Below are positions 13,919 through 22,764 of a DNA stretch of 64,000 nt, piece by piece. The notes beneath the pieces are model-generated. The model was not told where the DNA came from. It searched no databases and saw only the letters and a list, made by a program, of their open reading frames with translations. The position numbers and the translations under genes are program-made. The first letter of the stretch is position 1. Every line of letters begins with the position of its first letter. The stretch spans positions 1-64,000 of the forward strand of contig CALXOK010000001.1 of assembly GCA_944390025.1 (NCBI GenBank). Reading direction: 5' to 3'. Origin of the DNA: an uncultured Spirochaetales bacterium (GTDB lineage: Bacteria; Spirochaetota; Spirochaetia; Sphaerochaetales; Sphaerochaetaceae).

Positions 13919-14676
13919 AGTTCGGATCATTTGCCATAACGGGGCAGGGGTTAAGACTGCCTGAGAAGCAGTACATCATAGCCCAGGATATAGCCCGGGA
14001 TTATGACTATACAGCAACCGAGATCTATCGTATCGACAAGAAGCTGGTGGACAGTGCGAGCCCGATGTACTTCGAGTATCTGTCATGCATATTCCGTGAT
14101 CAGATCAGACTGACATATGACAAGTTGCCGGTTTACACCAAAGAGCTGATGGACAGCGCAGACACATGGGGACGGTGCATCCTTGCCATTGACGGCACAG
14201 GAGTCGGCAAAGCTGCATTCGACCTTTACAACTCAATCGGGCTCGATCCTTTCTACATCTGCCAGACCGGAGGCAATTCATCCAGCGGAGTCAGAGGAAG
14301 AGCCGGAGGGTTTGCATCAAGTCAGTTCGGAGATCTTTTCGGTGCGAACGTTCCCAAAGCTGATCTGTTTGCATCGTTAAAGAGTCATCTGGAACGTCAG
14401 CTCATCCAGAACAAGACAAAACGGTATGCAGATATCTCGAAAAAGCAGTTCGAGCACTTCCAGATTGAGGTGACGAAAACCAAGAAGGTCACATACGAGA
14501 ACGACAGCCCTGACGTGCATGATGACTTCATCACATGCGCGATGATTGCCTGCTGGGTTCATGACCAGATGAAGAGCAGGCAGACAGGCAGACCGACAGA
14601 CAATATAGCTTCCAGGCAGAGGAGATCTTACGATTTCTCGCCTTTCAGTGAGGAGGATAAAGTATGGCGATTCTGA
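13915..14676 (+). CDS. Terminase large subunit, nuclease part
   Basis: This 253-residue protein has the RNase H-like fold of TerL C termini: Asp25 in IIAQDIARDYD, an Asp in ILAIDGTGVG around residue 93, and HDDFITC near residue 217. It starts with TTG at 13915, overlapping the ATPase stop by 4 nt, with GGAGGTGA 6 nt upstream, which supports independent but coupled translation. The two halves would reassemble into one headful or cos-cutting enzyme. A sequencing error splitting one gene is less likely, given the strong ribosome binding site at the junction. Confidence 0.8.
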   Translation: MKFGSFAITGQGLRLPEKQYIIAQDIARDYDYTATEIYRIDKKLVDSASPMYFEYLSCIFRDQIRLTYDKLPVYTKELMDSADTWGRCILAIDGTGVGKAAFDLYNSIGLDPFYICQTGGNSSSGVRGRAGGFASSQFGDLFGANVPKADLFASLKSHLERQLIQNKTKRYADISKKQFEHFQIEVTKTKKVTYENDSPDVHDDFITCAMIACWVHDQMKSRQTGRPTDNIASRQRRSYDFSPFSEEDKVWRF

Positions 14677-16337
14677 AAAAAGACATTGAACGTCTTGAGC
14701 AGATCTATAAGGGATTGAAGACTCAGCGTGAGCCGCTTGTGAGGATGTGGCGGGAAATCGGGCAGATGATTGACCCTTTCTACGGGGAGATGAATGAAGA
14801 CAGCAAACCGGAGCAGGTTGTCCTGCCTGATCTCAACGAGCTGAAGGACGGAACAATCGGCTATTACTCTCAGGTGTTTGCAACAGGACTCTACGGGTAT
14901 ACCTGTTCATCGAAGTCGGACTTCTTTGCCCTCAGGGCTGAAGATGAAGAGAAAGCAGAGGACGACACCATCACAAAAGAGCTTCAGGCACGTCAAAGGA
15001 CGATGTACAAGACATTCGCCTCCAGCGGATTCTATTCAACGGTGCTTCCGTTCCTGAAGTCTTACGGGGATCTTGGATCAGGTGCCATGATGATGGGTGT
15101 CAAGGACGGCACCATTTACTACGAGCACGTACCGTCGTATCAGTGTCAGGCCTTGAAGAATCCCTATACAGGGGACGTTGAACTCTTCTTCAGGTCAATC
15201 TGGCTGACGAAGTACGATGCTGAGAAAGCTTTCGGCAAGGATAAAATGCCGAGAGAGATCAAGGAGTCAAAAGATCCGCTTGAGTACCACAGGTTCATCC
15301 AGATGATCGCACCGCGTGACCGCTTTGACTTTCTGGACATTTCCGAGAACGACTACAAATACGTCGAGGTGGTATGGGCCTATGGATGCACTGCAGATCC
15401 TGTCTTTGTAGGCGGCGATGATTACAGACGTTTCATAGTCTGCCCCTGGAGCGGGCAGTCTCTTGGCATTTCTGACTTTGCCTGGGGAACTGGTGCTCCT
15501 GGTCAGCGTCAGTACATGGCAGCCAAAGCGATGACAACAAACCTCAATGATCAATGGAAGAGCGCAAGGGTGATGGCCCTCCCACCTATCAAGAAGACCG
15601 AGAACATCGCCCCTGACATCCATCCCGGCGGATTCATCGATATTCCAGCAGGAGGGGATATATCTCCGATGCAGATGGGTGCAGATCTGTCCTGGACAGT
15701 CGCTACAGCCCAGAGGCTCACTGCAATGGCAAAGAGTGATTACTTTGTCGACTTCTTCCTGATGCTTTCCCAGTACCAGGGGAACGTCAATACTGCAACG
15801 CTTGCTCAGGGACTTCAGAACGAGCAGGTGAACATGATGACGACAATGCTCGACTGCCTTTCAAGAGGATTCTTCCAGCCTGTCATCGAGTACACCTATT
15901 ACAAGCTGCAGGAGTTGGGTAAATTCGCAGACTCAAAGGTCAATATCGACTTCAGCGAACTGAAGATTGAGTATATCTCGCCGCTGTACTTATTGCAGAT
16001 CCAGAGTGCGACTATCCAGCCGACAACCGGCCTGATGTCTGATGTCTTACAGATGGCCAACGTTGATCCGACAATCCTTCACTACATCAACATGCCTGAG
16101 TACCTCAGAGTGAAGGCTGATGCAACCAATGCTGACAGGAGAATCATCCGGACAGATAAGGAAGCTCAAGAGACCATCAGGCTGATGAATCAGCTCAACC
16201 AGCAGGCCGCTTCCCAGCAGATTGCCATTGAGCAGCAGAAAGCGGATGCACAGACCACAGCTGCAAACGCAAAAGTCGAGCAGGTGGAAGGAAATCAGAA
16301 TACCAGCAAGTTCGCTGGAGTGACCTTGAGGAGGTAG
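14664..16337 (+). CDS. Portal (podovirus head-to-tail connector)
   Basis: This 557-residue protein begins KKDIERLEQIYKGLKTQREPLVRMWREIG, then IDPFYG, the N-terminal signature of T7 gp8/BPP-1-type connector proteins, which form the dodecameric DNA channel. The central part (SKSDFFALRAEDEE, SYGDLGSGAMMMG, FRSIWLTKYDAEKAFG) and the Gln-rich C-terminal helix (QLNQQAASQQIAIEQQK) are also family-like, and the length is typical. It overlaps the nuclease gene by 13 nt. Confidence 0.9.
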   Translation: MAILKKDIERLEQIYKGLKTQREPLVRMWREIGQMIDPFYGEMNEDSKPEQVVLPDLNELKDGTIGYYSQVFATGLYGYTCSSKSDFFALRAEDEEKAEDDTITKELQARQRTMYKTFASSGFYSTVLPFLKSYGDLGSGAMMMGVKDGTIYYEHVPSYQCQALKNPYTGDVELFFRSIWLTKYDAEKAFGKDKMPREIKESKDPLEYHRFIQMIAPRDRFDFLDISENDYKYVEVVWAYGCTADPVFVGGDDYRRFIVCPWSGQSLGISDFAWGTGAPGQRQYMAAKAMTTNLNDQWKSARVMALPPIKKTENIAPDIHPGGFIDIPAGGDISPMQMGADLSWTVATAQRLTAMAKSDYFVDFFLMLSQYQGNVNTATLAQGLQNEQVNMMTTMLDCLSRGFFQPVIEYTYYKLQELGKFADSKVNIDFSELKIEYISPLYLLQIQSATIQPTTGLMSDVLQMANVDPTILHYINMPEYLRVKADATNADRRIIRTDKEAQETIRLMNQLNQQAASQQIAIEQQKADAQTTAANAKVEQVEGNQNTSKFAGVTLRR

Positions 16338-16338
16338 T

Positions 16339-16578
16339 ATGGACGATCTTAAAAAAGCCTACAGAAACACATTCAGCGGCCCTGACGGAGAACTGGTGCT
16401 TGCCGACATTCTCAATCTTTTAGGGCACTTTGCCAACGATCCTGGACACATCAATCCACAGTGTATAGCAGTGTCTCACACAATCCTTTCCCGCCTTGGA
16501 GCCTATTCTGTCAAGGGAACGAGGAAGTACGTTGAAAAAGTCCTGGAAGCGGGTTTTGAGGATTCTGTTGCACAGTAA
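16339..16578 (+). CDS. Bbp19-like small phage protein
   Basis: This 79-residue protein starts 1 nt after the portal stop. KKAYRNTFSGPDGELVLADILNLLG, then PQCIAVSHTILSRLG, matches the pattern of the Bbp19-like domain of podoviruses (named from Bordetella phage BPP-1), where it also follows the portal. It is probably a minor virion or assembly factor. The call is from sequence pattern and position. Confidence 0.65.
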   Translation: MDDLKKAYRNTFSGPDGELVLADILNLLGHFANDPGHINPQCIAVSHTILSRLGAYSVKGTRKYVEKVLEAGFEDSVAQ

Positions 16579-16587
16579 GGAATTATT

Positions 16588-16638
16588 AGAGTTACACTCA
16601 GTTTTGCATTTTACCGCAAGGCTGATTTAGTCTTAAAA
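16588..16638 (+). promoter_or_regulatory. Late-operon element, copy B
   Basis: AGAGTTACACTCAGTTTTG (one mismatch to copy A) is followed by TTAG and CTTAAAA at the same offsets (39 and 44 nt) as in copy A. It lies 14-64 bp upstream of the scaffold start in a 74-bp intergenic gap. Confidence 0.6.
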
Positions 16639-16652
16639 GCACGAGGGCAAAA

Positions 16653-17423
16653 ATGGAAAACATCGAAGAAAAGACAATTGAAGAACCTCAGGAACTGAAA
16701 GAGCCTACATATTTCAGACAGGTTTCTCCTGAGAAGACCTCAACGGAAGAATACAAGGGACTTTACAAGTACCAGTCTCTCGATTCTCTTTGTGACCGCG
16801 TCATCGAACTCGAGAAGCAGAGTGCAGAGACCGAGAAGAAGTATTCCCGCTACATTGAGGTGCCGGATGGAAAGGATCCTGCAAAGGTGCAGGAGTTCGC
16901 TACAAAGCTTGGAGTTCCCGAGAATCCGGATGACTACAAGATTACTTTCCTGGATAAAGCTGGGAACAAAGAAAGTGTTTCCGAGTTCAAGAAAGCTTTG
17001 AAAGATGCGATGCTGACTCAGAGGCAGGCAAATGTTGTTGGCAACGCAATCTATAAATACACAAAGAACGGAATCGAGCTGGCTGCGGCAGCCTACAAAG
17101 AAAAGCGCGAGTCTTTTGACGCGACACTCACAGCATCCTATTCAGACATCCAGTCTGATGCGGATCGTCAGAGCGCAGCAAAAAGAGACAGAGACGCTTT
17201 TGAAGGATTTCTCGCAGAATCTGGACTTAAAGAAAAGCTTGAGAAGAACGGCATGGCCTTTGATGCGGATTTCGTGAAAGCAGTTGCAGCCTATTCGAGG
17301 AAGCATTCCGGGCAGCTCAATGTTGATCGTACACCAGGCGACAACGGCTCAAAGAAGAAGTCTGTTTACGGACAGTATGACTCAAGAGATATGGAGAGGC
17401 TTTATGGAAAACGGGATGTTTGA
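16653..17423 (+). CDS. Capsid scaffolding protein
   Basis: This 256-residue, charged, mostly helical protein has an acidic N terminus rich in Glu and Pro, a coiled-coil segment (about 48-70), a central VPENPDDYKI block frequent in scaffold-type proteins, and a basic C-terminal region that would contact capsid. It lies between portal and major capsid, as in other podoviruses. There is no protease motif. Confidence 0.75.
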   Translation: MENIEEKTIEEPQELKEPTYFRQVSPEKTSTEEYKGLYKYQSLDSLCDRVIELEKQSAETEKKYSRYIEVPDGKDPAKVQEFATKLGVPENPDDYKITFLDKAGNKESVSEFKKALKDAMLTQRQANVVGNAIYKYTKNGIELAAAAYKEKRESFDATLTASYSDIQSDADRQSAAKRDRDAFEGFLAESGLKEKLEKNGMAFDADFVKAVAAYSRKHSGQLNVDRTPGDNGSKKKSVYGQYDSRDMERLYGKRDV

Positions 17424-17664
17424 TGGAATGCTTGATGAACTATTCGGCAAAATTGGTGTCGGGACTGATATCGAATATGAATCGACAGAAGAGTCTGTAA
17501 AGACAGAGCCACCGAAAGAGGAGAAGAAAGAGGAAGTGAAAATGGAAGAGCAGCAAAATGGAAATTTGAGAGACCTGCCAAAATCTATGGATCCTCACAA
17601 GATGTATGGTTCCAAGTTTGACGACTGGGTGAAGGAGAACAGGCCTGACGCTTACAAAGAGTGA
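17404..17664 (+). CDS. Small acidic/Lys-rich protein before the capsid
   Basis: This protein is 86 residues from the ATG at 17404, which has GGAGAGG upstream and overlaps the scaffold gene by 20 nt. The middle is a low-complexity Glu/Lys stretch (EPPKEEKKEEVKMEEQQ), and the C terminus repeats the scaffold's end motif style (MYGSKFDDWVKENRPDAY). It may be a scaffold accessory or minor head protein. No family is recognised. Confidence 0.55.
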   Translation: MENGMFDGMLDELFGKIGVGTDIEYESTEESVKTEPPKEEKKEEVKMEEQQNGNLRDLPKSMDPHKMYGSKFDDWVKENRPDAYKE

Positions 17665-17685
17665 GTCAGGATTAACTTGAAACAG

Positions 17686-17707
17686 CACGTCGTTGACGTG
17701 TTTTATT
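17686..17707 (+). terminator. Hairpin terminator/attenuator before the capsid gene
   Basis: CACGTC (17686-17691) pairs with GACGTG (17695-17700) with a 3-nt loop, followed by TTTTATT. It separates scaffold genes from the major capsid gene and may be leaky. Confidence 0.6.
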
Positions 17708-17716
17708 GAGCAGCGA

Positions 17717-17771
17717 CCCGAAATGGGGAAGGCTGAGCGATAACTGCCCCGAAATGGGAGATGGTAAGCGA
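17717..17771 (+). repeat. Tandem structured leader repeat upstream of the capsid gene
   Basis: Two units of 24 nt at 17717-17740 and 17748-17771 match at 19 of 24 positions. Each begins CCCGAAATGGG, which can fold as CCC-GAAAT-GGG. They lie between the hairpin terminator and the capsid ribosome binding site. A role in mRNA stability or regulation of capsid expression is inferred. Confidence 0.55.
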
Positions 17772-17816
17772 GCCGTTTGGACTTGCTCAACCATATCTTA
17801 TTGGAGGGCTTTTTTC

Positions 17817-18776
17817 ATGGCAGTACGCTTTGCAACTGAGAACATGAACCTCATCGAGGCTTTCAACCGCGAGAACTATATCGGCGCTGAAAGTCTTCTC
17901 GGAGAACTTGTCCAGCAGAACGACTTCCTGAGAACAGCTGCCGTCTTGAGAGCTAACAAGGGCTCTGTCCACAGAACACTTGTTGCTGATGAAGTCAGAC
18001 CTGGAAAGGTCAGGGCAGCTTATCAGGCCGTTGCCAAGCTGGGCGGAAAGACTCACATCAAGGATGATCCGATTGTCGAGTACAGCGGAGATTCCGAAGT
18101 CGACATCCAGATTCTGGAGTCGGCACCTGATCCGTATGCCGCAAGAGCAGCCGAAGATGCGCTGAATCTCTGCGGATTCGCAAATGGCTGGAACGAGATC
18201 CTTCTCAAGGGAGATGCTAAGACAGCTCAGAACTTTGAAGGACTTCAGACCAGGAGAAAGAAACTCGGAGACTACTGTGTTTCCGTAGGAGACGACGGGA
18301 GCAATCTCACAAGCGCTTATGTCGTCGAGTTCGGCGAGAACGCTTTTGCCCTGCGTTATGCAGGAGGCGCAAGCCCTGGAATCCAGACCCGTGATAACGG
18401 ACTTGTCAAGGCAGATGCTGTTGACGGCGCCGGTTATTACTGGGCAATGAGCCAGAGCTATAAGATTTCTTTCGGTATTTCCGTCCGTCAGGAAAGAGCA
18501 TTGTGGAGAATCTGCAATATCGATGCGATGGGAACAACCATTGACGATCTGCTTTCTGCAGTCATCCGCTGTAAGAACAAGCTTCCATCAAAGGGAAGAG
18601 GTGCTTTCATGTACACCAACTCAGACCTGCTTTCCAGGATTGAGATTGGCACACTCAACAAAGCGACAAACCTCACAACCAAGGAAGTCGAGAATTATGG
18701 CCCGTGTCTCTTCTTCACCAATCTGGCAATCCTGCCGATGGATGTCATCGAGACCGGTGAGACGGAGGTGGTGTAA
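17817..18776 (+). CDS. Major capsid protein
   Basis: This protein is 319 residues from the ATG at 17817, which is preceded by TTGGAGGG; a longer in-frame extension upstream lies in the structured leader and is not credible. Position (after scaffold, before a Bbp16-like protein), length and the pattern (VLRANKGSVHRTLVADEV, DPYAARAAEDALNLCGFANGWNE, FLFFTNL-type C-terminal strand) fit the BPP-1-type HK97-fold capsid. It forms the icosahedral shell. The family call comes mainly from synteny. Confidence 0.8.
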   Translation: MAVRFATENMNLIEAFNRENYIGAESLLGELVQQNDFLRTAAVLRANKGSVHRTLVADEVRPGKVRAAYQAVAKLGGKTHIKDDPIVEYSGDSEVDIQILESAPDPYAARAAEDALNLCGFANGWNEILLKGDAKTAQNFEGLQTRRKKLGDYCVSVGDDGSNLTSAYVVEFGENAFALRYAGGASPGIQTRDNGLVKADAVDGAGYYWAMSQSYKISFGISVRQERALWRICNIDAMGTTIDDLLSAVIRCKNKLPSKGRGAFMYTNSDLLSRIEIGTLNKATNLTTKEVENYGPCLFFTNLAILPMDVIETGETEVV

Positions 18777-19135
18777 TGGATTATCAGCTTTATTTCGGCG
18801 CGACATCAGCCGCACTCACAGCTTCCGCTGCAGGATACTGCGAGACTGTGCTCGATTTCGGAGAGGGAAAGACTATTTTCTCTTCCGGTGTTCCAATCAA
18901 AGTTGTCTTTGAGGCTACAGCAGCCTGTGCCGCTTTCGCGCCTGCTGTTTATATCGGAGATACAAACACTCCGACAGAAGAGCATGTGCTCGGATCCGGA
19001 CTCACTCTTGCTGTGGGAGAGAAAGTCGAGTTCCAGCTTCCTTTCTGGGAAGGTAAGCGTTACATGAGAGCCGGCGGTAAAGCCACTTCCGGACAGGTAA
19101 AAGCCTGGCTGGATGTAGGTGGACCAAAGGCCTGA
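18776..19135 (+). CDS. Bbp16-like capsid cement protein
   Basis: This 119-residue, beta-rich protein starts within the capsid stop (TAATG). YFGATSAALTASAAGYCETVLDFGEG at the N terminus and a jelly-roll-like strand pattern match the Bbp16 family, which decorates the BPP-1 shell and is encoded next to its capsid gene. It is expected on the capsid exterior. Confidence 0.7.
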   Translation: MDYQLYFGATSAALTASAAGYCETVLDFGEGKTIFSSGVPIKVVFEATAACAAFAPAVYIGDTNTPTEEHVLGSGLTLAVGEKVEFQLPFWEGKRYMRAGGKATSGQVKAWLDVGGPKA

Positions 19136-19197
19136 GAAAAAATTCTGACCAACCATGCCGGTGGCCCTGACCAGGCTGCCGGCAATTTGAGGAACTG

Positions 19198-19755
19198 ATG
19201 AAAGAGTATTCAACTGAATGGCTGACCCTGGTAAACCGGGCACTCGCAATGATAGGCGGCCCGATGCTTATGTCATTTGCAGACGGTACCGATGCAGCCA
19301 ACTATTCCAAGCCGTTACTCGAGGAAGCAATCGAGCTCACATATTCCGCTCTGCAGAGACCTGATCTGGCACGTTACCAGCAACTGCCGCTTATAAGCGT
19401 CAAAAACAAAGGAACATACCTTTATTCGTACGCAAAGCCTGAATCTCTTGTGAGAATAATCGATGTCATTCCTGAAGACGCTCAGTGGGAAATGACAGCC
19501 GATGCCATTCTTTCAAACAGCGATACTCTCACCATCAGCTACATTACTCTTCCAGACAAGCCGGATGACATCCCTGTCTATGCAAGGCAGATCATTGTTT
19601 ACAAGCTTGCATCCCTTCTGGCAAAACCTGTCGCACACGATGAGAATCTTGCAGTCCAGATGGAAAACCAGTTCTCGACAGAACTGAGCAGGGCTATCTC
19701 ATTCGCACCTAAATTCAAGAATCAGCCTGATTACAACAAGGATCCCTGGCTATGA
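19198..19755 (+). CDS. Tail tubular protein A / head-tail adaptor
   Basis: This 185-residue protein has TEWLTLVNRALAMIGGPML and then LLEEAIELTYSALQRPDLA, the usual start of T7 gp11-type adaptor proteins, which bind the portal and the nozzle. The length is normal. The ATG follows a TTGAGGAA site. It overlaps the next gene by 4 nt. Confidence 0.8.
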   Translation: MKEYSTEWLTLVNRALAMIGGPMLMSFADGTDAANYSKPLLEEAIELTYSALQRPDLARYQQLPLISVKNKGTYLYSYAKPESLVRIIDVIPEDAQWEMTADAILSNSDTLTISYITLPDKPDDIPVYARQIIVYKLASLLAKPVAHDENLAVQMENQFSTELSRAISFAPKFKNQPDYNKDPWL

Positions 19756-21587
19756 GTACACAATACAGGAACATTCAATTCCAGTTCACCACTGGTTTAC
19801 TGTCTCCTCTTCAGGAAGGAGCAGTGGGAACAAATGCCTATGCAAACGGATTATCCGTTGCAGAGAACGTCTTTTATGGATCGAGTGCGGGTGTCTTCAA
19901 ACGCAATGGTACTAAGTTCGGCTCCACTGCGCTTGCAGACAGTGTGGTTTATTCCTTCATATCAGGCGGGGAGGTGCACCTTGTCGAATTCGGCGACAAG
20001 AGTGCACGTCTGCTGGATGCGGATGGTAAGGTTGTCGGCAATGCGGTGACGACACCGTATTCGAAAAATGAAACAGAAGAACTTTGCTGCAACAGTTTCC
20101 TTGACGTTCTGTACATTACACACAAGAATCATCACCCGGCCACTATGTCAATAATCGACGGCCAGCTTACCGCACCGGCCGACATAGAGTTCGTCCAGTC
20201 CCAGTCAGCAACCGCTACAGAAGGAAAGGACCGCACTGTCTGTAAGACTTTCGATAAAGAAGGGGACTATCCGGCACTCAATATCTTCTACGGTGGAAGA
20301 TGGTATCTTCATTCAACCAAGAATGAGCCCCTCACCTTATGGGCTTCCAGGACTATCGATTCCACAACCGGAGAGTACAGGATGAATGATTTCACCCTGG
20401 AAATCTATACATGGGTGCCAGATGGAGAGGGAGGCGGAAGAGAAGATCAGCTACTTCTTGCAGATCTCGCATTCAGCTATTTGTCAACAAACATGTATGG
20501 AACTTCTCCGCGCTGGATGACAGCTCATCAGTGTCTTCTTATCGGTACGGCACGAGCGCTTTTCAAAGATTCCGGTAACTCTGCAGTCACTGCTACCGGA
20601 GACAGTCCTTTCACTCTTTCCGTTGCAATGGAGTATGGATCAAGAGGTGCTAAAGCCGTTGCGATAGGATCCTATGTTTTCTTTTCGGGTACAAATGGCA
20701 AGTCGCTGCTTTGCGCTGCCTATGATCAGCAATATTCTTCTTACGCTGCAGCTGAAATCAGCTCTCCAGTATCCAGATTTCTGAAGGCAGGGATTAAGCG
20801 TCTTTCAGCTCTGACAACACCGATGCCTTGTGTCTTCGTCCTTACAAATGACGGCAACCTCCTTTGCTGTTACTTTGTAGCCGGATCAATTATCGCATGG
20901 TCTGTCATCACTTTCGCAGATGATGATAAACCGCTCTGGATCGAAGATGTACAAGGCGGAAACAGCGGTGAATCAAGAATACTCCTGATTATGCAGCGCG
21001 GCAGTCAACGCCTTATTGAGACACTCGAGATAGTCTCATCTGACAATATATGGGAAGAGCCTCATCTCGACTGCTATACAGTTGATGAATCCAGTCCTCT
21101 CATAAACAGAGAGATTACAGTTGTTGACGTTTCTTTTGACGGGAATGTCCACAGATACTCACTTGGTGATGAGAATAAAACAAAGACAAGCGTTACACGT
21201 TACAGAGGACTTGCTTACACATCTGTCATTGGAAATATGAGAGCAGAGCTTCCCGCAAACGGAACATCACAGTCAACAATGAGATCCATCAAGAGTGTTG
21301 TAGTCAGACTCTATAAATCTTTTGGCGGCGAAATATGTCCGCGTCCGGATCTGGATAACTCTGAAGCACTGTATGTAAAAGATATGGATCTGAATGACGA
21401 GATTATCCTCTATTCACGCTACGGAGAAAGAAAATACGGAGAAGAAAACTCCCTGTATACCGGTGAAGTGCAGGTTAACTACTCAAAGAGCAATCTGTTT
21501 GATGATCGTCTGATTATCAGATCCAGAGATCCGTTCCCATTCTGTCTGACAGCTCTGATTGTCAATTATTCGGTGTCGGAGGTGTAA
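19752..21587 (+). CDS. Tail tubular protein B / nozzle
   Basis: This 611-residue protein opens with NIQFQFTTGLLSPLQEGAVG, then YANGLSVAENVFYGSSAGVFKRNGTKF, the well-known start of T7 gp12/BPP-1-type nozzle proteins (GxLSP and GGxxRRxGT patterns). The rest is beta-propeller-like. It forms the hexameric tail nozzle below the adaptor. The length is typical. Confidence 0.85.
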   Translation: MSTQYRNIQFQFTTGLLSPLQEGAVGTNAYANGLSVAENVFYGSSAGVFKRNGTKFGSTALADSVVYSFISGGEVHLVEFGDKSARLLDADGKVVGNAVTTPYSKNETEELCCNSFLDVLYITHKNHHPATMSIIDGQLTAPADIEFVQSQSATATEGKDRTVCKTFDKEGDYPALNIFYGGRWYLHSTKNEPLTLWASRTIDSTTGEYRMNDFTLEIYTWVPDGEGGGREDQLLLADLAFSYLSTNMYGTSPRWMTAHQCLLIGTARALFKDSGNSAVTATGDSPFTLSVAMEYGSRGAKAVAIGSYVFFSGTNGKSLLCAAYDQQYSSYAAAEISSPVSRFLKAGIKRLSALTTPMPCVFVLTNDGNLLCCYFVAGSIIAWSVITFADDDKPLWIEDVQGGNSGESRILLIMQRGSQRLIETLEIVSSDNIWEEPHLDCYTVDESSPLINREITVVDVSFDGNVHRYSLGDENKTKTSVTRYRGLAYTSVIGNMRAELPANGTSQSTMRSIKSVVVRLYKSFGGEICPRPDLDNSEALYVKDMDLNDEIILYSRYGERKYGEENSLYTGEVQVNYSKSNLFDDRLIIRSRDPFPFCLTALIVNYSVSEV

Positions 21588-21588
21588 A

Positions 21589-22764
21589 ATGGGCTGGAAT
21601 CCATTCAAAGAGTTTGGTTCGTGGTTTGAAAAAAAAGTCTGGAAACCTGTTACTAACTGGGCCAAAGAAACAGGAGAGCAGATAGGGAGAGCTGCTAAAG
21701 ATATTGGTGAAGGGATTTTAGATGTTGTCACGTTTGGCGGTTATAGTGACATGAAGGATGCGGCCGCGCGTAACAACCAAGCAAAAAGAGAAGCTACGCA
21801 GGCTTATCAGGACAGTCTATGGGATCTTGCCACAGAATACGAAAATGCTCTGAGCGCGGATATCTTTTCCGAGCTTGATACTTTTCAGACTCAGATAAAA
21901 GATTTTGAAAACCAGCTTGAACTGGCTCAGAAAGATACAATTCCAGAATACCAGGAATGGCTTTCAAACTACCAAGGAATGCTTGAAGGTGAAGACAACA
22001 TTCTTTCACAAGAACGTGAAGGGCATGTTGCCAATATTTCCAATGCTGAAGGTGCGTTAAAAACCCACGAATACAAGTCAGCTCTTGCAGTGCAGAACAT
22101 GTTTGACGAGGCCAATGAGCAGGTTGCCGCAGCAAAGAAGGATATTTCCCTTGCAAATGTTGCAGCCAGTGCTACCGGTACGGCTTTAGGTGCGTATAAA
22201 ACAGAAGCGCTCAAAATGGAGTCAAACATCAGGCGGTATATAGGAGCTGACGGTTACCTCAATGAGGATACTGGTGTAGGTGCAATCGGAACATTTGCAA
22301 TGGCCCTCATGGATACCCGTAACACTATAAGAGACGAGAAGAACAGACTTCAGCTCAACATCGATTCTCTCAAACTGACACTGGCTCAGTGGGATGAGGA
22401 TATGGAACGTCTTGCGGCCCAGACAGAGATTGATCTTGATGTTGCCCAGGACAATGTCGAGCTCTGGAAAGACCAGATTGAACTGAACAAGATCAATCTT
22501 CAGACGAAAACACAAGAGGCCATAGAGACTCTGAATAAATGGGAGACTTCTGTACGTGATTATTACACCAGCACAGGCGAAAAGACTTCTGAGGAGGTTG
22601 ATTTCCTTATTGAGGAAAAGAAAAAGACCTGGAAAGAACAATATGGAATTCTCGGCATCGATATCGATCCAGTAACCATTGCCGATATACTTGCTGCTCC
22701 CTTATTAGCCGCAAAAGAAGAACTAAAGAAGGCCAAGGCCAAGAAAGAGGAAAACAATGGCTAG
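21589..22764 (+). CDS. Internal virion protein, coiled-coil
   Basis: This 391-residue protein starts at the ATG 1 nt after the nozzle stop, with GGAGGTG upstream. The N terminus is short, amphipathic and Trp-rich (WNPFKEFGSWFEKKVW). The remainder is long heptad-like helices with many Glu and Gln, and a Lys/Glu-rich tail. The position and form fit a core or ejection protein that is expelled into the periplasm with the DNA. No catalytic domain is seen. Confidence 0.7.
   Translation: MGWNPFKEFGSWFEKKVWKPVTNWAKETGEQIGRAAKDIGEGILDVVTFGGYSDMKDAAARNNQAKREATQAYQDSLWDLATEYENALSADIFSELDTFQTQIKDFENQLELAQKDTIPEYQEWLSNYQGMLEGEDNILSQEREGHVANISNAEGALKTHEYKSALAVQNMFDEANEQVAAAKKDISLANVAASATGTALGAYKTEALKMESNIRRYIGADGYLNEDTGVGAIGTFAMALMDTRNTIRDEKNRLQLNIDSLKLTLAQWDEDMERLAAQTEIDLDVAQDNVELWKDQIELNKINLQTKTQEAIETLNKWETSVRDYYTSTGEKTSEEVDFLIEEKKKTWKEQYGILGIDIDPVTIADILAAPLLAAKEELKKAKAKKEENNG

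Noticed and set aside
13900..13925. Programmed -1 frameshift joining the terminase halves
   Set aside because: The junction TTC-TTT-TGA does not give a good -1 slip (TTT to CTT), while an SD with TTG start is well placed for independent translation.
17706..17816. Extension of the major capsid protein into the leader
   Set aside because: The added residues come from the structured repeats and no ribosome site exists; TTGGAGGG precedes the ATG at 17817.
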